This document shows, piece after piece, positions 8,530 to 16,986 of a stretch of 64,000 nt of DNA (its first letter is position 1; each line of letters begins with the position of its first letter). Source of the stretch: Brachyspira alvinipulli ATCC 51933 (GTDB lineage Bacteria > Spirochaetota > Brachyspiria > Brachyspirales > Brachyspiraceae); assembly GCF_000518245.1 (NCBI RefSeq), contig NZ_KI912406.1, positions 166,080 through 230,079 on the forward strand, written 5' to 3'. The notes below the pieces were generated by a model. It made no database searches, was not told the DNA's origin, and worked only from the letters and a program-made list of their open reading frames with translations. The position numbers were made by a program, and so were the translations under genes.

Positions 8530-9693
8530 TTATATAAACTTATAATCGGATGTGAAATTAAATGTATTGTATATATATATTTCATTCATACGAATATTTG
8601 GCTTATTTTGCATGGTTTCATATATTATATTGTAGGAATTGCTTAGATGGACTAACTCATTAAATGTTTCTTTTTTGAAAATATTATTGGAAAATCCATC
8701 TATTAATGCATCTTCTATATATTTATAGCTTGTAAACTGGGATTTTAATATTTTGTAGCTGTTTGAATTCATATTTACATTAACTCTTTCATCAAAAATA
8801 ACATCTTTGAAGGCATTTTCTGCACATATTTCAGGTATAAAGTTTATGATTTCTTCTCTTATATTACTGTCCGGAATTATACTCTCTATACTATTTATAA
8901 ATTTTTCATAATCTCCATTAGAGTTTTCAAATTCCAACACATACTCTATAACAAAATATTCTATTTCTTCTTTAGAGTATGGATATTTTTTGTAAGTTGT
9001 ATCAGATTGAAGTATGAAGAAAAATTGTTTTATTGAAAAAAATTCTCCATTACTATCCCATTTTATCATTTCATCTTTAATGCAATTTTCTAATGTTTTA
9101 TTATTGATATTATTTATAGTGCATTCTACAATAACATCACCATTAGGCATTTTAGCCCCATAAGTTTTTATAAAATTAACTCTATCATTTCTAAGTATAA
9201 AAGGCACATCTTTATGTATAGCATTCCATAAAAAACTTGAGTATCCATTTTCTCCATCAAATCCGACATAGTCCTCATAAGCATCTTCTTTATTATCTAT
9301 ATTTCCAAGTCCAATCATAGGACTTTCGCATACTGTAAAACTTTTCTTTTTATCAAGAATATATGTTTCTATTTCATGATGATAAATGCCGTTCAAAAAA
9401 TCTAAAATACCCTGTAAAGGACAATATACAAAATTATCAGAAGCTATCATTATAGCTTTGTATTCATCTGCTGCTATGCTTGAAGATGATTCAAAAAATA
9501 TATTATCAAATAGGGGAGCTTTAACATAAAAGTATACAGAACATAATACATTGTTTTTTCTTTCAAGCTGTACTATTTCGGGTTCTACAATAATATCATA
9601 ACTTAGAAATCTTATATGGTTATTTTCTATTTTATTTTTTTCAGTAATAGTTCTGTGAAGTCTATTTAATAATACATTTTTATATTTATTCAT
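8530..9693 (-). CDS. Hypothetical protein, 387 aa
   Basis: A soluble, acidic protein with no signal peptide or membrane span and no motif I can name with confidence. The sequence opens with a basic helix (NVLLNRLHRTI) and then alternates beta-rich and helical stretches; YHHEIETYIL and FDGENGYSSFLWN are conspicuous. It lies 13 bp downstream of UDP-glucose dehydrogenase in the same direction and is probably cotranscribed, though its start lacks a good ribosome site. Its stop nearly abuts that of the convergent barrel gene. The frame is long and uninterrupted, so it is a real gene of unknown role. Confidence 0.7.
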   Translation of the reverse strand: MNKYKNVLLNRLHRTITEKNKIENNHIRFLSYDIIVEPEIVQLERKNNVLCSVYFYVKAPLFDNIFFESSSSIAADEYKAIMIASDNFVYCPLQGILDFLNGIYHHEIETYILDKKKSFTVCESPMIGLGNIDNKEDAYEDYVGFDGENGYSSFLWNAIHKDVPFILRNDRVNFIKTYGAKMPNGDVIVECTINNINNKTLENCIKDEMIKWDSNGEFFSIKQFFFILQSDTTYKKYPYSKEEIEYFVIEYVLEFENSNGDYEKFINSIESIIPDSNIREEIINFIPEICAENAFKDVIFDERVNVNMNSNSYKILKSQFTSYKYIEDALIDGFSNNIFKKETFNELVHLSNSYNIIYETMQNKPNIRMNEIYIYNTFNFTSDYKFI

Positions 9694-9706
9694 AAAATTA
9701 TTTTAT

Positions 9707-11014
9707 TTAATCTTCTGCAACACCTAAAGAAATATATTTTATGCCTCTTTCATTCATTCTAGTTTTATCATATTGATTTCTGCCGTCAAATATTATAGGC
9801 TCTTTTAATAATTCTTTTATTTTGTCAAAACTAGGTCTTCTAAATTCATTCCACTCTGTAACTAAAATTAAAGCATCTGCATTTGATAGAGCATCATAAG
9901 CATTTTCAGCATAATATATTTTATCTCCAAATATAGCTTTAGCACTGTCAAAGGCTTTAGGATCATAGGCTCTTATACTTGCTCCGGAATCTAATAGCAT
10001 ATTAATAATTGTTATAGCAGGAGCCTCTCTCATATCATTAGTTCTAGGTTTAAATGCTAAGCCCCATAAAGCGAAAACTTTTCCTTTTATATCATTATTA
10101 TAATGTTTCAATATTTTATTTACAAATATTTTTCTTTGATTGATATTAACTTGATGAGTAGCTTTAAGTAAATCTGAATTAATTCCATAATCAGAAGCTG
10201 TTTTTATTAATGCCTGCACATCTTTAGGAAAACAGCTTCCGCCGTATCCTAATCCATGAAATAAGAATTGATTTCCTATTCTTTTATCGCTTGACATACC
10301 AATTCTTACTAAATCAGCATTTGCTCCAACTTTTTCGCATATATTAGCTATTTCATTAGCAAATGATATTTTTGTTGCTAAAAATGCATTTGCTGCATAT
10401 TTGGTCATTTCAGCAGAACGTACATCCATTATAATGATAGGATTTCCTGTTCTTGTAAAAGGATTATAAATGTCTCTCATTATATCTATTGCTTTTTCAC
10501 TATTGGAACCTATAACAACTCTGTCTGGCTTTAAAAAGTCATCAACAGCAGCACCTTGTTTTAAAAATTCTGGATTGGACACAACGTCAAATTCACCTTT
10601 ATAACTTTTCTTTATTTCATCTTCAACTAATTTATGCGTTCCTACAGGTACAGTAGATTTATCAACTATTACTTTATATCCATTCATAGCTTTTCCTATA
10701 TCATTAGCTACTGCAAGTACAAAACTTAAATCGCAGCTTCCATCATCTCCAGAAGGTGTTCCTACAGCTATAAAACAAGCAATAGATTTTTGTACAGCAT
10801 AAGCTAAATCATTTGTAAACTCTAATCTTCCTTCAGAAACATTGGAAACAATAAGTTCTTCTAATCCAGGTTCATAAAGAGGAGTAATACCATTTTTTAA
10901 TTTTTTTAGTTTTTCTTCATCATTGTCTACACATGTAACATAATTACCCATTTCTGCTAGGCAGGCACCTGTAATAAGTCCTACATAACCAGTACCTATT
11001 ATACATATTTTCAT
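9707..11014 (-). CDS. ugd: UDP-glucose 6-dehydrogenase
   Basis: Oxidises UDP-glucose to UDP-glucuronate with two NAD+ in the cytoplasm, supplying precursors for surface polysaccharide or lipooligosaccharide. The 435-aa protein has the N-terminal Rossmann motif GTGYVG (residues 8-13), STVPVGT (120-126), the NPEFL motif (147-151) and the catalytic-cysteine signature GYGGSCFPKD with Cys261. The C-terminal UDP-binding domain contains GLAFKPRTNDMREAP. A strong AAAGGAG precedes the ATG. The ~150-bp gap to the divergent cheA must hold both promoters; TTGAAA with a 16-bp spacer and TATGAT is a candidate for ugd. Symbol could equally be tuaD or udg. Confidence 0.95.
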   Translation of the reverse strand: MKICIIGTGYVGLITGACLAEMGNYVTCVDNDEEKLKKLKNGITPLYEPGLEELIVSNVSEGRLEFTNDLAYAVQKSIACFIAVGTPSGDDGSCDLSFVLAVANDIGKAMNGYKVIVDKSTVPVGTHKLVEDEIKKSYKGEFDVVSNPEFLKQGAAVDDFLKPDRVVIGSNSEKAIDIMRDIYNPFTRTGNPIIIMDVRSAEMTKYAANAFLATKISFANEIANICEKVGANADLVRIGMSSDKRIGNQFLFHGLGYGGSCFPKDVQALIKTASDYGINSDLLKATHQVNINQRKIFVNKILKHYNNDIKGKVFALWGLAFKPRTNDMREAPAITIINMLLDSGASIRAYDPKAFDSAKAIFGDKIYYAENAYDALSNADALILVTEWNEFRRPSFDKIKELLKEPIIFDGRNQYDKTRMNERGIKYISLGVAED

Positions 11015-11167
11015 TTTTTACTCCTTTAAAATAAATATATAGACATTTAATTATTTTTATCATATAATAAATTATTATATTTTCAAGTAAAATATTATTT
11101 ACTATAGACATTTTTAGGTTTTTCCGATAATATATAGTAAGATTTTCGATTTTTATGGGGCGTTTAG

Positions 11168-13582
11168 ATGGATGATTATATAAAAAGCCTGCTCAAAGAT
11201 TTCTTTGAAGAAGCATTCGAAATGCTTGACAGACTTGAGCAAAATATACTTATTTTAGATAATGAAAGAAACAATGTTGATGCAATACAGGAAATATTTA
11301 GAGCAGTTCATACTTTAAAAGGAAGTGCAGGTGCTGTAGAATTAGTTGAAACACAAAAATATGCTCATAGATTTGAAGATTTGCTTGATTTAATAAGAAA
11401 CAATAAAATTGAAGTAGATGATGCTACTATAGATGTTCTTTTAAAAGGTATAGATATATTAAAAGATTTGATTAATACAGCAAGCGAAGAAAGTGAATAT
11501 TCTGGAGATATAGAAGCAGAAATAAAAAAACTAGAAGATTTTAAAAATGCTAAATTAGGGGCAGGACCTGCTCCGTCTTCAGGAGGAGATACTCCTGCAT
11601 CAGATTCAAATGCATCTTCTTCAACAGCTCCTGAAACTGAAAAGAAGGTAAATAAATATGAGCTTCTTCCAAATGATAGTGATTTGCTTGGTATAATCAG
11701 AGATAATGTAGAAGAAAATGTAAAAACTAAATTAGTACATGTAAGTTTTGACCCGGAAAGCCCTATGAGAACAGTTGGAGGGGTTCAAGTATTTGTAGCC
11801 CTTAAAGATGTAGGGGAAATAATGGGTAGTATTCCTCCGCTTGAAACTTTGGAAGGTGATGAGTTCTATGAGCATGTTACATATATACTTGCTGCTGTTA
11901 AAGAAGATCAAACTATAATAGATGCTATCACTTTGCCTGATGTTACTAAAGAAATATCAATAGAAGAAATAATACTTGAAGAATATGAAAAATTCCTTCA
12001 AGATAAAAAACAAAAAGAAGATGCCCAAAAAGAAAAAGAAGCTGCTTCTCCTGCCAATGCTGCTAAGAAACCTGATGCTACTAAAGGAGGAAAAGACCAT
12101 AAAACCGAAAGACAAAGTTCATTTCTTAGGGTTGAAAGCGATAGAATTGATGCTATGATGAACCAGGTGGGTGAGCTTGTAACAAATAAAAGTTCTTATG
12201 TTCAATATGATGATGACTTTACTTCATATAATAAAATAATAGGTAATGGTATAAATGAGGTAAAAAGATATTATAGAGACAGTATTGTTCAAATACTAAG
12301 AAAATTTGAAGAATACATGCAGAAGAAAGAAATCAAAGAAATTAGAAATATATATTTAGATGGTTTTAATGATAAACTTGCAGAATTAGTAAAAATGGAA
12401 GAAGAGTTTAAAACCACTTTAGATAAATTTAGAAATTCATATCAGCTTCTTACAAGGGTAACTAATGAGCTTCAGGAAACTGTAATGAAAATAAGAATGC
12501 TTCCTATAGCACAAACATTCAACAGATTTCCGCGTTTAATTAGGGATTTATCAAGAGATTTAGGCAAAGAAGTTAAATTAGAAATGTACGGAGAGGAAAC
12601 AGAATTAGATAAATCTGTTATCGAAGTATTAGTAGACCCATTAGTTCATATTATAAGAAATGCTATGGACCATGGTATAGAACATCCTGAAGATAGAGAA
12701 AAAGCAGGAAAACCTAGAATGGGTACAGTTGTTTTAAGTGCTTCGCATGAAGGTAACTTAATCATAATTAAAATATCTGATGACGGTAAAGGAATGATAC
12801 CTCAGAAAATATTTGAAAGTGCTGTTAAAAAAGGTCTTGTATCTGCTGATGCTAAATTATCAGAAAAACAAATGCTTGAATATATATTTGCTCCTGGTTT
12901 TTCTACTGCAGCTAAAATTACCAATGTATCAGGAAGAGGTGTTGGTATGGATGTTGTTAAGAAAAGTTTGGAAAAAATCAATGGTACAGTTGGTATAGAG
13001 ACAGAGTGGGGTAAGGGTTCTACATTTTTCCTTAGAATACCTCTTACAGTTGCGATTATTCAAGCTCTTATCGTTGATGCTGAGAAAGAATATTATGCAG
13101 TTCCTATTAATAGTATATTGGAAACCGTAAAAATAGATGTTAAAGATATTCAGGAATTAGAAGGTATAGAGGTAATAAAAGTAAGAGATGATGTTATTAA
13201 CGTGTTAAGTATTAAAGAATTATTCAGACTTCCTTCAAGATACGATAATATAAAATCATATTATGCTGTTATACTTTCTTCTGAGGGTAAAAAAGTTGCT
13301 TTACTTGTTAATAACTTAATAGGTGAGCAGGATATAGTTATTAAAACATTAAAAGATAGTATCACAAAAAGTGAAGGTTTAGCAGGTGCTACAGTTTTGG
13401 GTGATGGTACTGTAAGTTTCATTTTGGATATTCAAACAATAGTAAGTCTTGGTACTAAGAGAATAATAGAAAGAGGAAAAGTACCTAATTCTTCAACATC
13501 TAAAAATGATTTGAGAAGCTTTATAGAGAAGTTAAAAAATAATGAAATACCTGAAGCTAATGCCACAAAAAATAATGAATAA
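11168..13582 (+). CDS. cheA: Chemotaxis histidine kinase CheA
   Basis: Autophosphorylating kinase that couples chemoreceptors to flagellar motors via CheY. The 804-aa protein shows all CheA modules in order: HPt domain with phosphorylated His48 (AVHTLKGSAG), an Ala/Ser/Pro-rich linker, a P2-like response-regulator-binding region (about 175-270), a second charged linker, a dimerisation helix pair (about 315-455), an HATPase domain with N-box HIIRNAMDHG (about 495) and G-boxes DDGKGM and GRGVGMDVV, and a C-terminal CheW-like domain (about 645-780). The dimerisation region is longer than in E. coli, carrying an extra helical insert around residues 350-410. No other che genes lie beside it. Confidence 0.96.
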   Translation: MDDYIKSLLKDFFEEAFEMLDRLEQNILILDNERNNVDAIQEIFRAVHTLKGSAGAVELVETQKYAHRFEDLLDLIRNNKIEVDDATIDVLLKGIDILKDLINTASEESEYSGDIEAEIKKLEDFKNAKLGAGPAPSSGGDTPASDSNASSSTAPETEKKVNKYELLPNDSDLLGIIRDNVEENVKTKLVHVSFDPESPMRTVGGVQVFVALKDVGEIMGSIPPLETLEGDEFYEHVTYILAAVKEDQTIIDAITLPDVTKEISIEEIILEEYEKFLQDKKQKEDAQKEKEAASPANAAKKPDATKGGKDHKTERQSSFLRVESDRIDAMMNQVGELVTNKSSYVQYDDDFTSYNKIIGNGINEVKRYYRDSIVQILRKFEEYMQKKEIKEIRNIYLDGFNDKLAELVKMEEEFKTTLDKFRNSYQLLTRVTNELQETVMKIRMLPIAQTFNRFPRLIRDLSRDLGKEVKLEMYGEETELDKSVIEVLVDPLVHIIRNAMDHGIEHPEDREKAGKPRMGTVVLSASHEGNLIIIKISDDGKGMIPQKIFESAVKKGLVSADAKLSEKQMLEYIFAPGFSTAAKITNVSGRGVGMDVVKKSLEKINGTVGIETEWGKGSTFFLRIPLTVAIIQALIVDAEKEYYAVPINSILETVKIDVKDIQELEGIEVIKVRDDVINVLSIKELFRLPSRYDNIKSYYAVILSSEGKKVALLVNNLIGEQDIVIKTLKDSITKSEGLAGATVLGDGTVSFILDIQTIVSLGTKRIIERGKVPNSSTSKNDLRSFIEKLKNNEIPEANATKNNE

Positions 13583-13616
13583 CAAAAAATAATAAATAAT
13601 TATACAGTAAAAAATA

Positions 13617-13653
13617 AAAGCAAGAAACTAAATTAATAGTTACTTGCTTTTTT
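13617..13653. terminator. Bidirectional terminator between cheA and the prs-pth operon
   Basis: A 13-bp stem with one mismatch (13617-13629 with 13638-13650) has an 8-nt loop and is flanked by a T run on the plus strand (13648-13653) and an A-rich flank that gives a T-rich tract on the minus strand. It fits termination of cheA rightward and of the leftward pth operon. Confidence 0.8.
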
Positions 13654-13659
13654 AATGAT

Positions 13660-14559
13660 TTATTTTATTTCTTTATATAATACAACATCCATTTCACCAT
13701 CAAGCATTTCTCCTAGTTTTGGTACAATTGATTTGAAATGCTGAGAATTATTATGGGATTCTATTGCTTTTTCATCTTTCCATTCTTCTATAAAAGTAAG
13801 ATATTTACCATCTGTACTCTCGTATAAACTATAAGATATACATCCTTCTTCTTTTCTACTTTTTTCTATAAGTTCTTTAGCTGTTTCTATGAATTTTGAT
13901 TTATTTTCTTGTTTAACAGGATTTTTAGCTATTATTTTGATCATTTTTTTATTTTCCTTTGATTTTTTATCATCTTTTTTATTATTGAGTCTTTTATTGT
14001 ATTTATTTTGTGCTATTATAGGAGATTCAAATAAAGCTGTTTTTACTGCTTCAATTATATCTATTGCAATATCATTATCTAATTGTTCTCTTTCAGATTT
14101 ATTAAAAGATGATAATACATAATCATTTACTTGTTTTCCTGCACTTGGTCTTCCTATACCGATTCTAATTCTTGTAAAGTCATCACTTTTTAAATGAGCG
14201 ATAAGACTTTTAATTCCATTATGTCCACCTGAGCTTCCGCCTTTTTTTATTTTAAAAGTACCAAAAGGTATATCCATATCATCATATATAACTATTATAT
14301 CTTCTACGTTTATATTGAAGAATTTTGTTATATAAGATGCAGATTCTCCAGAAAGGTTCATATATGTGAGAGGCTTAAGTAATATATATTCTATATCATT
14401 TTTTTTGGCTCTTCCATATAAAGATTTCTTTTTATTATTATCAAAATTAACTGAAAGATTTTGTGCTATTTTATCAAGCATAATAAATCCGATATTATGC
14501 CTGTTATTTTTATATTCTTCGCCTGGATTGCCAAGACCAATAACTAATTTAGTAATCAT
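13660..14559 (-). CDS. pth: Peptidyl-tRNA hydrolase fused to an antibiotic-biosynthesis-monooxygenase (ABM) domain
   Basis: Residues 1-~190 are a full peptidyl-tRNA hydrolase, which releases peptides from prematurely dissociated peptidyl-tRNA. Catalytic Asn11, His21 and Asp94 are present, as is the glycine loop KGGSSGGHNGIKS. A Lys/Asn-rich linker (~190-205) follows, and then residues 206-299 form a ferredoxin-like ABM/quinol-monooxygenase-like domain (FIETAKELIEKSRKEEGC, then a YSLYESTD strand and FIEEWKDEKAIESHNNSQHF). Such ABM domains are usually separate ~95-aa proteins. Met206 is preceded 10 nt upstream by AAAGGA, so an internal start could also produce the free ABM protein. The ATG overlaps the stop of the preceding pth paralogue (ATGA), implying coupled translation. 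Confidence 0.9.
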   Translation of the reverse strand: MITKLVIGLGNPGEEYKNNRHNIGFIMLDKIAQNLSVNFDNNKKKSLYGRAKKNDIEYILLKPLTYMNLSGESASYITKFFNINVEDIIVIYDDMDIPFGTFKIKKGGSSGGHNGIKSLIAHLKSDDFTRIRIGIGRPSAGKQVNDYVLSSFNKSEREQLDNDIAIDIIEAVKTALFESPIIAQNKYNKRLNNKKDDKKSKENKKMIKIIAKNPVKQENKSKFIETAKELIEKSRKEEGCISYSLYESTDGKYLTFIEEWKDEKAIESHNNSQHFKSIVPKLGEMLDGEMDVVLYKEIK

Positions 14560-15146
14560 GAATATTTCTTTTTAGCAGCCTGAGGAGATTCAAATAAAGC
14601 TATACATGCGGCATCAACAACATTATCAGATATATCTTTAATTTTTTTTCTTTCATCTTTAGTAAATGGAGATAGTAGAAAATCTGCTTTTTCCTCATTT
14701 TCAGGGCATGCACCTATTCCAACACCAATTTTTGTAAAGTTACCGTTTTTTAATGAATCTTCTATACTTTTTACACCATTATGATCTATTTCATAATTTT
14801 CAGTATCTTCATCATTTTCATCACTTTTAGCGGGTATTACTTTAAATTCCCCTATAGGTATATTAATATCATCATATATAACAATAATATTTTCAACAGT
14901 GATTTTCATAAAACTAGCCATATAAAGAGCAGCTTCACCTGAAAGATTCATAAAAGTTTGCGGTTTTAATAGTAAATATTCCATTTTACCATGCTTTGCT
15001 CTACCAAAAACCGTTTTCTTTTTTTTGATATCTAATTCAACATTAAGCTTTTTGGCTACTCTATCTAATATCATATAGCCTACATTATGTCTATGATTTT
15101 TATATTGTTCACCTGGGTTTCCAAGTCCCATTACTAATTTCATCAT
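14556..15146 (-). CDS. pth: Peptidyl-tRNA hydrolase paralogue with altered glycine loop
   Basis: A 196-aa Pth-family protein that keeps the catalytic residues Asn10, His20 and Asp93 and the FMNLSGE motif. The usual Gly-rich lid loop (GGSGGHNG) is replaced by an acidic, glycine-free insert (AKSDENDEDTENYEID) before the retained HNGVKS. The loop contacts the tRNA acceptor end in known enzymes, so specificity or activity may differ. The adjacent downstream gene encodes a second Pth with a normal loop, making this a tandem duplication in an rplY-pth operon. Two Met codons are adjacent at the start; the second gives a more typical N-terminus. The pair is translationally coupled. Confidence 0.9.
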   Translation of the reverse strand: MMKLVMGLGNPGEQYKNHRHNVGYMILDRVAKKLNVELDIKKKKTVFGRAKHGKMEYLLLKPQTFMNLSGEAALYMASFMKITVENIIVIYDDINIPIGEFKVIPAKSDENDEDTENYEIDHNGVKSIEDSLKNGNFTKIGVGIGACPENEEKADFLLSPFTKDERKKIKDISDNVVDAACIALFESPQAAKKKYS

Positions 15147-15174
15147 ATATAGTATTAATCCTAGTAACTACAGA

Positions 15175-15759
15175 TTATTCTGCCCCTTTATTAGCATCAT
15201 CATCTTGAGTAGTAACAACTGTAACTATAGCTTTAGAAGCATCACCTACAGGATCAACACCTTCTGGGAATTTTATATCGCTAATATGCAAACTATCACC
15301 TACTTTTAATTCGCTAACATCAACGATTAATTCTCTAGGTATAGAACCAGGGAAAGCTTTTACTGATAGACCATATTCAACTTGTTCAAGAGTACCTCCG
15401 CCTAAGCGTACACCTTCAGGAGTACCTTCAATGTGAATAGGAACATAAGTTTTGATTTTTTTATTTCTGTCTATTTCATAGAAATCTATATGTCTAATAC
15501 TTCTTTTTATACCATCTATTTGATAATCTTTTACTAAAACTTCTCTAGCTTTATCATTTTGTATATCTAAAGTTATGATATCATGCTGACCAGCTAATGA
15601 AAAAACTTTTGTAAACTCTTTTAATTCTACAGCAATAGAATACTGATTTTCTCTTCCATAAAGAGTTGCTAAAGCATAGCCTTCATTTCTTAATTTGCGT
15701 CCAACACTTTTAAATTTTGTATCTCTTTGTAAAGCTTTAATAGTATAATTCTCACTCAT
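15175..15759 (-). CDS. rplY: 50S ribosomal protein L25 (general stress protein Ctc type)
   Basis: Binds 5S rRNA in the large ribosomal subunit. At 194 aa it is the long TL5/Ctc form: an N-terminal L25 domain (residues 1-~95, with GRKLRNEGY and the RHIDFYEI strand) and a C-terminal beta domain ending in an acidic tail. AAAGGA precedes the ATG. The order prs, rplY (ctc), pth is a classic conserved bacterial cluster, which supports the assignment and cotranscription. Confidence 0.95.
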   Translation of the reverse strand: MSENYTIKALQRDTKFKSVGRKLRNEGYALATLYGRENQYSIAVELKEFTKVFSLAGQHDIITLDIQNDKAREVLVKDYQIDGIKRSIRHIDFYEIDRNKKIKTYVPIHIEGTPEGVRLGGGTLEQVEYGLSVKAFPGSIPRELIVDVSELKVGDSLHISDIKFPEGVDPVGDASKAIVTVVTTQDDDANKGAE

Positions 15760-15776
15760 ATTTATTTCCTTTTATT

Positions 15777-16730
15777 TTACTTATCAAATAGCACACTTAT
15801 TGAAAGTTCCATGTGTATATGTCTAATGGCATTAGCAATAACAGGAGCTACAGAAAGAACTTCTATTTTGCTGCCCAATCTATCTTTCATAACTTTTAAA
15901 CTATCTGTTATATAGAGTTTTTCTATTTCACTGGCATTAATTCTCTCATAAACATCACCTGAGCATACAGCATGAGTAATGAAAACATATATTTTTCTCA
16001 TACCGGCATTTTTTAATGCCTGAATACTTTTTATAAGAGTACCGCCTGTATCTATTATATCATCTATAATAATAGCATCTTTACCATTAACATCGCCTAT
16101 TATATTCATTACCTCGCATTCATTAGCTCTATCTCTTCTTTTATCTATAATAGCGATATCTAAATTTAATTGTTTAGCTATTGCTCTTGCTCTTCCTACA
16201 CCGCCTATATCAGGTGATACGATTATAGAATTAGACATATCTAAATCTCTTTTTATTTTATCCAAAAACACATTTTTAGAGAGCATGTGATCAACAGGTA
16301 TATCAAAAAAACCTTGAATTTGAGCAGCATGCAAATCAAGAGCTAAAACTCTATGAGCACCAGATTCTGATAATAAATTAGCAACCAACTTAGCTGTTAT
16401 AGGAACTCTAGGTTCATTTTTTCTGTCTTGTCTTGAGTACCCGTAATATGGTATAACTGCTGTAATACGTTTAGCACTTGCTCTTTTTAGAGCATCTATT
16501 ATACAATATAATTCCATCCAGCTTTCACTGCTTGAAGGTCTTCCTGTAGGCTGTATTACATAAGTATCTTTGTTTCTAACAGTTTCTTCAATTTGAACAA
16601 ATGTTTCACCATCTGCAAATTTTCTTATTTCCATGTTACCTAGCTTAAGACCTAAGTTATTAACAACATCTTCAGACAATTGAGGATTTGCTGTACCGCT
16701 TAATATTAATATTTCGTCTGCTATGCCCAT
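15777..16730 (-). CDS. prs: Ribose-phosphate pyrophosphokinase (PRPP synthetase)
   Basis: Makes 5-phosphoribosyl-1-pyrophosphate from ribose-5-phosphate and ATP for nucleotide, histidine, tryptophan and NAD synthesis. The 317-aa protein has the family landmarks: SGTANPQLSEDV at the N-terminus, the FADGE/QIEE loop, YYGYSRQDRK, the metal-binding DLHAAQIQGFF, and the PRPP loop IIIDDIIDTGGTL. The start is preceded by only a weak ribosome site. A tRNA-Gln gene ends 21 bp upstream in the same direction with no terminator between, so prs is probably transcribed from the strong promoter in front of the tRNA. Confidence 0.95.
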   Translation of the reverse strand: MGIADEILILSGTANPQLSEDVVNNLGLKLGNMEIRKFADGETFVQIEETVRNKDTYVIQPTGRPSSSESWMELYCIIDALKRASAKRITAVIPYYGYSRQDRKNEPRVPITAKLVANLLSESGAHRVLALDLHAAQIQGFFDIPVDHMLSKNVFLDKIKRDLDMSNSIIVSPDIGGVGRARAIAKQLNLDIAIIDKRRDRANECEVMNIIGDVNGKDAIIIDDIIDTGGTLIKSIQALKNAGMRKIYVFITHAVCSGDVYERINASEIEKLYITDSLKVMKDRLGSKIEVLSVAPVIANAIRHIHMELSISVLFDK

Positions 16731-16751
16731 TTAATTAACCATTTAGAAAAG

Positions 16752-16823
16752 TTGGGGTGGAAGGATTCGAACCCTCGAATAATTGGACCAAAACCAATTG
16801 TCTTACCGCTTGACGACACCCCA
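16752..16823 (-). tRNA. tRNA-Gln (anticodon TTG)
   Basis: The minus strand folds as a 72-nt cloverleaf. The acceptor stem is TGGGGTG paired with CACCCCA, with discriminator A. The D arm contains AGCGGTAAG, the anticodon stem ATTGG/CCAAT encloses loop TTTTGGT (anticodon TTG, reading CAA and CAG), and the T arm is GAGGGTTCGAATCCTTC. CCA is not encoded. The gene sits 21 bp before prs in the same orientation and behind its own consensus promoter. Confidence 0.95.
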
Positions 16824-16864
16824 GTTAGTCATAAAATTTAATTATTTAAATCTATGAGTTCCGT

Positions 16865-16892
16865 ATTATACTATATCAAGAAAATATGTCAA
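16865..16892 (-). promoter_or_regulatory. Consensus sigma70 promoter for tRNA-Gln and probably the prs operon
   Basis: On the minus strand TTGACA (16892-16887), a 16-bp spacer and TATAAT (16870-16865) form a perfect -35/-10 pair about 42 bp upstream of the mature tRNA 5' end. The strength suits a tRNA gene. No other promoter of this quality is visible between the tRNA and prs. Confidence 0.85.
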
Positions 16893-16986
16893 GTGTTATA
16901 ATAATATTTTATGTAAATTTTTAAAAAAAATATTGATAAAAAATAAAAATAGTTTATCATAAAATATTATAAGCTTAAGGTAAATT

